The notes below the pieces were generated by a model that did not search any database, was not told the DNA's origin, and saw nothing but the letters and a program-made list of their open reading frames with translations. Made by a program: the position numbers and the translations under genes. From assembly GCA_025060055.1 (NCBI GenBank), contig JANXCK010000171.1, forward strand, positions 1 through 10,646: 10,646 nt of DNA, in the 5' to 3' direction. The first letter of the stretch is position 1, and each line of letters starts with the position of its first letter. Of the stretch, positions 6,489 to 10,646 are shown in pieces. Source of the stretch: Fimbriimonadales bacterium (GTDB taxonomy: Bacteria; Armatimonadota; Fimbriimonadia; Fimbriimonadales; GBS-DC).

Positions 6489-6494
6489 TATAAT
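6489..6494 (+). promoter_or_regulatory. Candidate -10 box of the LacI-family gene
   Basis: TATAAT lies 29 bp upstream of the regulator's ATG at 6524, which would give a leader of about 20-25 nt. A purine-rich stretch (GGGGGAGAGAGG, ending at 6520) can serve as the ribosome site. No good -35 hexamer is present 16-18 bp upstream, so strength may depend on an activator, or the promoter may be weak. Confidence 0.5.
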
Positions 6495-6523
6495 ATACGG
6501 GAGCCGATGGGGGAGAGAGGACG

Positions 6524-6853
6524 ATGCGGAAGCCAACCTTACGCGACGTGGCGCAACGTGCCTACTGCTCTGTGAGCGCGGCATCGAACATCCTGCACGG
6601 GCGTGCGAACCTGTATAGCGCAGAGCTGGTGCAGCGCGTGCTGCAAGCAGCACAAGAGCTGGGCTACTCTCCCGCGCGAGCGTTGCGTGTCCCTACTGCC
6701 CAAAGAACCCACACGCTCGCGCTGGTGTTGGACTGGCATCATCCGCCGCCGACGCGCAACCCGTTTGCCCACCATGTGTTGGACGGAATCCTCACAACGC
6801 TGGAGCCGCGAGGCTACAGTCTCAAGCTTGTGATGACTTCGGCACTAAATTAG
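6524..6853 (+). CDS. LacI-family transcriptional regulator, N-terminal part ended by an in-frame TAG
   Basis: These 109 residues are the DNA-binding half of a LacI-family repressor. Residues 4-50 form the helix-turn-helix and hinge-side helices: PTLRDVAQRAYCSVSAASNIL, then SAELVQRVLQAAQELGYSPARALR. The segment THTLALVLDW opens the periplasmic-binding-protein-like sensor domain, and the chain stops at codon 110 (TAG, 6851-6853) before that domain is complete. The recognition-helix region (VSAASNIL) differs from the commoner VGTVSRVL. Translation resumes in the same frame right after the stop, and the two pieces together make 346 codons, the normal family length. The gene is therefore best read as one regulator broken by a single nonsense codon. 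Alternatives are stop readthrough, an isolated DNA-binding fragment that is still made, or a sequencing error. It is divergent from the beta-helix gene. Confidence 0.85.
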   Translation: MRKPTLRDVAQRAYCSVSAASNILHGRANLYSAELVQRVLQAAQELGYSPARALRVPTAQRTHTLALVLDWHHPPPTRNPFAHHVLDGILTTLEPRGYSLKLVMTSALN

Positions 6854-6856
6854 GAT

Positions 6857-7564
6857 GTGCTATGGCGTCGTATGCGAGAAGACGCTCATGACGGCGCGCT
6901 GTTGTTGTCGCCCGAAATCGGCTCCCCACTGCTGGAGTGGCGCTTGCGTTGTTCCCTGCCTGCCGTTGTGGTCGGCGCGACCGTTCCTGCCGATTATGGG
7001 CTGCCCTGTGTGGATGTGGACAACGAGGCGGCGATGCGCGAGCTGACCCGCTGGGTAATCCAGCAGGGGCATCGAGCAGTTGGGTATGTGGGGGGCAACC
7101 CACGCCACTGGAGTGCGCAGCAGCGTGAACGCGCCTTTCGCCGCACGCTCGCCGAAATGGGGGTTCCCCTCCGCGAGGAGTGGGTACTGGAAGGAAGGTA
7201 CTCCATCGATTCGGGCGTCGAAGCCGCGCGACAACTGTTGCAACTCCCCGAACTGCCCACCGTGGTCATCTGCGCGAACGACCTGATGGCGGTGGGACTG
7301 ATTCAGGAGCTGCAGCTGCACGGCGTGCGTGTGCCGCAAGACCTTTCGGTGGCAGGCTTCGACGATGAGCCTCAGGTGCAGCAGCTCGGCTACGCGCTCA
7401 CCTCGATACGCCACCCGATGCACGAGATAGGGCGCGCAGCAACTGAGCAACTGTTGCAGTGTCTCGAGCGAGGCGAGTGCCTATCTGCCGACGCGCTCTT
7501 ATTACCTGGCTTGCTGATTGTGCGCAGCAGCGTGCGCCGTTTTAGTCCAGTCGGATTGGCTTGA
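6857..7564 (+). CDS. LacI-family regulator, C-terminal sensor part (downstream of the TAG)
   Basis: These 235 residues are the rest of the effector-binding domain of the interrupted regulator. Typical family sequence is seen throughout: DGALLLSPEIG, the domain-linking PAVVVGATVP, VDVDNEAAMRELTRWVIQQGHRAVGYVGG, and the signature TVVICANDLMAVGLIQELQLHGVRVPQDLSVAGFDD near residues 135-170, followed by LTSIRHPMHEIGRAA. The segment lies in the same frame as the upstream part, one codon (GAT) beyond the stop. A GTG at 6857 could permit reinitiation, but no separate Shine-Dalgarno is seen, so independent expression is doubtful. The sensor has no other stop or frameshift, which suggests the damage is recent or tolerated. 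Its last 23 bp overlap the 3' end of the convergent acylase gene. The effector, probably a sugar or related small molecule by family, is not known. Confidence 0.82.
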   Translation: MLWRRMREDAHDGALLLSPEIGSPLLEWRLRCSLPAVVVGATVPADYGLPCVDVDNEAAMRELTRWVIQQGHRAVGYVGGNPRHWSAQQRERAFRRTLAEMGVPLREEWVLEGRYSIDSGVEAARQLLQLPELPTVVICANDLMAVGLIQELQLHGVRVPQDLSVAGFDDEPQVQQLGYALTSIRHPMHEIGRAATEQLLQCLERGECLSADALLLPGLLIVRSSVRRFSPVGLA

Positions 7565-9863
7565 AAAACCACCAACTGGCAAGGTCACGCTGGTCAGCGT
7601 AGTGGGGGGAGGTAGGGTCTTCGCTTTGTCCGGGCGGTAGCACGGTCTCGCCGAAGAACCGCGTCCCCAGCTGGATAATCTGGATGTACGAGCCGCGATC
7701 GGTGTAAGGCGTGCCGGGCAGCGCGTCGCCCCAGTTCATGCGGGGCGCGCTGTAGCGCCATAGGCTCATCGAGTCGCCGTACCGACGCTTCATCTGTGTC
7801 AGTGCGTCTGCCAGCGCCACTGTCAGAATCTCTTCAGGCTTCTTGCCGTTGAAATAGTCGTGCTGGCGCGGTACGGGTGCTTGCTTGCCCAGCAGCGTGT
7901 ACGCGATGTAGCTGGGCTGAATGGCGAGGCGGAACAGGTCGGGGCTGAAGAAGTTGCCAAGGTCGTCTGCGAAGACGCGCGTGCGCGTGGCATCGAGCCA
8001 GGCATCCCAAAGGGCTTTGGCGGCGCTGCCCTCGCGCTCATAGCAGTCCCATGCCTCCAGCAGGCGCACCGCGGCGCGCAACTCGTCGTTGAACGCCCGC
8101 TCGTTGCGTTTCACAACGCGAAGCATCAACGGCAGTAGCTTGCCCGCGTCCTCGTCGTACTCAGCGATGTCACGGATGTAGGCTTTCAGGTCGTCGATGG
8201 TCAGGCGCGGCTTACTGCGCAACAACTCGTTCAGCCGATACACGCGGAAAATCATTCCCCACACGGGCGTGTCGGCGTTCTCCCACCAGACGGCGGCTTT
8301 GTTATTCCAGTTCGCAATGTAGCCCTGCTTGGGGTTGATCACGCGCGGCATCTCGGAGAACGGGATGGTTCCCTTCCAGTCGTACTCGCCCGTGCCCAGA
8401 GCGGGCAAGCGCGGATCAACGCCATCGGCGCGAATAGGGACGCGCCCACAATAGAAGTAGGCGATATCGCCCGTGCGCGTCGCGCAGAAAGCGTTGAATG
8501 AGGCGGGAATGTGCGCAGCTGCACGCTCGAACTCCGCTACCGTGCGTGCTGAGAGGAAACCGTAATACGCTTTGAACGCCTCTAACTCATTATTCCAGTA
8601 GCTGAGCTGGAGCGCCACAGCGACTGCGTTGCGCGTATCCATCGCCACTACAGGTCCGTACACACTGCGATACACTGTCAGCTCGACCGGATCGCCCCCT
8701 TTGACGCGGATGGTCTCTGTGCGCTTCTCCAGATTGCGCCAAGTGCCCTTATACCAGTAGCGTTCGGGGTTTTGAGGATCCAGTTTGAGGATAAAAGCGT
8801 CCACAAGGTCTGCCACGCCCGATGTGAAAGTCCACGCGATGTGTTCGGTCGCGCCGATGAGTACGCCTGGCACGCCGGGGAAGGTCATCCCCCGTGCGTT
8901 GAAGCCCGCGCCGCGCAGGTGAATCTCCGCGGCAATATGCGGCACGCTAAACCCCATCTGCGGCGCACCGACCAGAATCGGCATGCCCGTCGCCGATTTC
9001 TGCGGGCTGAGCAGGATTGCATAGCTGCCGAAACCCGTGTACAGACCGTGCGCCTGTGCAAACTCGATTTGTGCCTGCCCCGTAGCAAGGCGCAGGGCGG
9101 GCAGCAGCACATTCAACCCGATTTCGGGCAAGAGCTGCAGATGCTGGCGCATCAGTTTCAAGGTTTCGCGCGGGTCGCGCCGATGTGCCTTGCGCGTATC
9201 CTCTTCTGGGGGCACCGTTGTGGGGGAGGTGGGGTCTTGGAGCCACAGTAGATCATTTGCCCATACGGGGGCAAGGTCTTTGTTGCGTGCCTTGAGCAGT
9301 TGGTAGAAGGCGTAGTTGCGCAGGTCGCCTGCCGACATCACTCCGCCGAAGCGTCGCAACATCATCACTCCGATTGCGACCGTGTCTGTGGGGCGCCATG
9401 GGCGCGGCTCAATGCCGTATTCGGCATACTGCTTAGGCAACTTGCCTGTGCGTTGTGCTGTTTGTATCCACGCACTGACCCCTGCTGCGAAGGCGTCCAG
9501 CGCCTCGCGCAGTTCACTGGGCAGGCGATCGATCTGTTTTTGCAGTTCGGCATCGGTGTAGCCCTCGATACGAGCTGCCTTGTCTTGCTCCAGTGCGCGG
9601 CTGCCCATCAACTCTGCCATCTCGCCCCGCGCCTGCCGACGGTACAGTTCCATCTGCCAAAGCCGATCCTGCGCAATCGCATAGCCGTTGCCGTACAGCA
9701 GACCATACAGCGTCGTTGCCTGCACGGTGGGTACGCCATAGCTGTCGCGCGTAATGCGAACCGTATCGCCGCGTACCGAGAGTTCAACAGGCTGCGATTG
9801 CGCCCAGCTCGTCAAGCAAACCCATGCAGTTGCAACAGATAATAATGTCGTCCGTATTGTCAT
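7542..9863 (-). CDS. Penicillin acylase family (peptidase S45) N-terminal nucleophile hydrolase, exported
   Basis: This 773-residue precursor should be exported and cut by itself into alpha and beta chains. A signal peptide covers about residues 1-21 (LLSVATAWVCLTSWA). Alpha-chain family sequence follows: ITRDSYGVPTVQATT, YGNGYAIAQDRLWQMELYRRQARGEMAEL, FAAGVSAW. The probable nucleophile is Ser280 in GFGSYAIL, preceded by a spacer-like region near 205-275. Beta-chain marks include MPILVGAPQMGFSVPHIAAEIHLRGAGF, FPGVPGVLIGATEHIAWTFTSG, NWNNKAAVWW (Asn520/521, where the family's catalytic Asn is expected) and PPGQSEDPTSPHYADQ at the end. Most homologues have Ser-Asn at the cut site; here it is Ser-Tyr. 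AAGGAGG (9870-9876) is 6 nt before the ATG, which decides the start. Substrates in the family are amides such as beta-lactams and acyl-homoserine lactones; which applies here is not visible. Confidence 0.92.
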   Translation of the reverse strand: MTIRTTLLSVATAWVCLTSWAQSQPVELSVRGDTVRITRDSYGVPTVQATTLYGLLYGNGYAIAQDRLWQMELYRRQARGEMAELMGSRALEQDKAARIEGYTDAELQKQIDRLPSELREALDAFAAGVSAWIQTAQRTGKLPKQYAEYGIEPRPWRPTDTVAIGVMMLRRFGGVMSAGDLRNYAFYQLLKARNKDLAPVWANDLLWLQDPTSPTTVPPEEDTRKAHRRDPRETLKLMRQHLQLLPEIGLNVLLPALRLATGQAQIEFAQAHGLYTGFGSYAILLSPQKSATGMPILVGAPQMGFSVPHIAAEIHLRGAGFNARGMTFPGVPGVLIGATEHIAWTFTSGVADLVDAFILKLDPQNPERYWYKGTWRNLEKRTETIRVKGGDPVELTVYRSVYGPVVAMDTRNAVAVALQLSYWNNELEAFKAYYGFLSARTVAEFERAAAHIPASFNAFCATRTGDIAYFYCGRVPIRADGVDPRLPALGTGEYDWKGTIPFSEMPRVINPKQGYIANWNNKAAVWWENADTPVWGMIFRVYRLNELLRSKPRLTIDDLKAYIRDIAEYDEDAGKLLPLMLRVVKRNERAFNDELRAAVRLLEAWDCYEREGSAAKALWDAWLDATRTRVFADDLGNFFSPDLFRLAIQPSYIAYTLLGKQAPVPRQHDYFNGKKPEEILTVALADALTQMKRRYGDSMSLWRYSAPRMNWGDALPGTPYTDRGSYIQIIQLGTRFFGETVLPPGQSEDPTSPHYADQRDLASWWFFKPIRLD

Positions 9864-9946
9864 ATGAAACCTCCTTGTATGCCAACGCTTCATCGTGCGC
9901 GGGCTACAAGCCCATGCCCCAGTCGCGTCGGCTCTCGGCAGTACAC

Positions 9947-10097
9947 GGTACGAGGGCGTGGACGCCATTCACCGACGACGGCAGGATGCCGTCGCACTGT
10001 AGTGTCGACGAGACGCCGACAATTGCTCGGTACGATGGCGTCCACGCCATCGACTGACGACGGCAAAATGCTGTCATACTGTGCGTCTTGCCGACGC
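9947..10097. repeat. Two degenerate tandem copies of an 82-bp hairpin unit
   Basis: Copies start at 9947 and 10029, both with GGTACGA then GGCGT, ACGCCAT, GACGACGGCA, ATGC and a CTGT word, ending in a GTC...GCCGAC block. Each contains small palindromes, such as GATGGCGT/ACGCCATC at about 10034-10051 and GACGGCA/TGCCGTC at about 9977-9993. The left flank (9886-9946) holds a further short hairpin, GGGCT/AGCCC at 9901-9913. No gene or clear promoter for the downstream acylase was recognised in this stretch. Confidence 0.7.
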
Positions 10098-10104
10098 GAC
10101 GGTA

Positions 10105-10207
10105 GCACGGACAATCTTGTCCGTGCCGTGCTTGGACACGACTGTCCAAGCCACCTGTGGCACGGACAATCTTGTCCGTGCCGTGCTTGGACACGACTGT
10201 CCAAGCC
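10105..10207. repeat. Perfect 48-bp direct repeat (period 55 bp), each copy holding two hairpins
   Basis: Copies at 10105-10152 and 10160-10207 are identical over 48 bp. Each is made of two stem-loops. The first has arms GCACGGACAA and TTGTCCGTGC, and the second has GCTTGGACA and TGTCCAAGC. Both hairpin types also occur as single modules in the element at 6115-6370. Perfect identity suggests a recent tandem duplication or gene conversion. Confidence 0.88.
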
Positions 10208-10215
10208 GCGCAGGG

Positions 10216-10266
10216 GCGTCGGCGAGACGCCGACGCTACGCGGCAAGATTTCTTGAGCAGTCTCTA
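10216..10266. repeat. Right end of the hairpin-array repeat family, left end not found
   Basis: A 9-bp hairpin (arms 10216-10224 and 10228-10236, GCGTCGGCG/CGCCGACGC, loop AGA), then CTACG, then TTCTTGAGCAGTCTCTA at 10250-10266. This order copies the right end of the 6115-6370 element. No matching AGAGACTG end occurs between 9864 and 10215, so this copy is truncated on the left or has been rearranged by the tandem repeats. It ends 10 bp from the stop of the dehydrogenase gene. Confidence 0.78.
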
Positions 10267-10276
10267 ACGGCACGAC

Positions 10277-10646
10277 TTAGTTCCGCAACGGTTTGCCCGT
10301 CTCCAGCATGTGGCGCATGCGATCCCAAGTTTTGGGCTGCTGTGCCAAGTAGCCCACGACTTGAATTTCCAGCTGGTAGAAGTAGGACAGGGGCATCTCG
10401 GTCGGCTGGCTGAGGTCGCCGCCTGCCAGCACATACGCGATTTGCGAGGCGACGGTGAAGTCATGCTCGGTGATGAAGTTGCCTCGCTTCAGGTTGTGCA
10501 GCTCAATCAGCAGGCGGGTCAGCACCTGATTGCCGTAAGCCATCACCTTTGGCTCCTCAGGGGGTGTGTAGCCCTGCTTGGCAAGGCGCAAGACCTCCTG
10601 TTTCGCCAGCCACAAGATGCGGTCAGGATTGACCGAGATAGTGTCG
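10277..10646 (-). CDS. 3-hydroxyacyl-CoA dehydrogenase / enoyl-CoA hydratase (FadN-like), C-terminal end (5' end outside window)
   Basis: Only the last 122 residues are in the window. The frame is open to the edge, so the TTG at 10613-10615 is an internal leucine. The tail matches the C-terminal end of the large FadN-type beta-oxidation enzymes: LKRGNFITEHDFTVASQIAYVLAGGDLSQPTEMPLSYFYQLEIQVV, then a segment ending in the strongly characteristic HMLETGKPLRN. By family these enzymes oxidise 3-hydroxyacyl-CoA during fatty-acid degradation, usually next to a thiolase and an acyl-CoA dehydrogenase, which would lie beyond the window. The gene ends in TAA. The acylase gene follows on the same strand after 413 bp of repeats, too far and too structured to assume an operon. 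FadN is judged from the tail alone, without the NAD-binding domain in view. Confidence 0.82.
   Translation of the reverse strand, partial: DTISVNPDRILWLAKQEVLRLAKQGYTPPEEPKVMAYGNQVLTRLLIELHNLKRGNFITEHDFTVASQIAYVLAGGDLSQPTEMPLSYFYQLEIQVVGYLAQQPKTWDRMRHMLETGKPLRN

Noticed and set aside
9947..10207. CRISPR array
   Set aside because: Only two copies of each tandem unit, no unique spacers of even length between them, and each unit is itself a pair of hairpins.
9824..10413. Overlapping open frames over the 9864-10276 gap
   Set aside because: They follow the tandem repeats and hairpins, have no ribosome sites or family sequence, and partly overlap real genes antisense.
10277..10615. A separate 112-residue protein starting at TTG 10613-10615
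   Set aside because: The frame continues to the window edge and the sequence is the known C-terminal tail of a large beta-oxidation enzyme.

Overview
This window looks like chromosomal DNA from a G+C-rich, Gram-negative-type bacterium. The best guess is a member of the Armatimonadota or a related thermophile-rich lineage. That placement is inference. It rests on an exported beta-helix protein ending in two almost identical dockerin repeats of the form DVDGNGxVNDQDLLxVLLNFGQ, a short threonyl-tRNA synthetase without a TGS domain, an S45 acylase beside LacI-type regulators, and gene gaps packed with palindromic repeats. No single marker proves it.

Layout. 1-613: C-terminal part of RNase Y (+). 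620-2374: threonyl-tRNA synthetase (-), ending 6 bp from the RNase Y stop. 2375-2882: no gene; nested inverted repeats. 2883-3305: small ferritin-like di-iron protein (-). 3408-4484: phytoene/squalene synthase (+), divergent from the ferritin gene and carrying an in-frame repeat-derived insert. 4485-4708: a 153-bp palindromic element and a hairpin between convergent genes. 4709-6076: secreted beta-helix/dockerin protein (-). 6077-6523: a second type of palindromic element lying just downstream of a consensus promoter, then a compact divergent promoter region. 6524-7564: a LacI-family regulator (+) cut by one in-frame TAG. 7542-9863: penicillin-acylase-family hydrolase (-), overlapping the regulator gene tail to tail by 23 bp. 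9864-10276: tandem and palindromic repeats. 10277-10646: C-terminal end of a FadN-like 3-hydroxyacyl-CoA dehydrogenase (-).

Functional links are weak. RNA decay, translation, iron handling, isoprenoid synthesis, an exported surface protein and fatty-acid oxidation share the region without forming one pathway, and I see no clear multi-gene system. The most distinctive content is the repeats. At least three families of hairpin modules are combined with two kinds of terminal inverted repeat. The same terminal repeat encloses different cores, one core also lies inside an enzyme gene, and several stems differ between copies by paired, compensatory substitutions. One element separates a near-perfect sigma-70 promoter from its gene, so the transcript leader would consist largely of the repeat.
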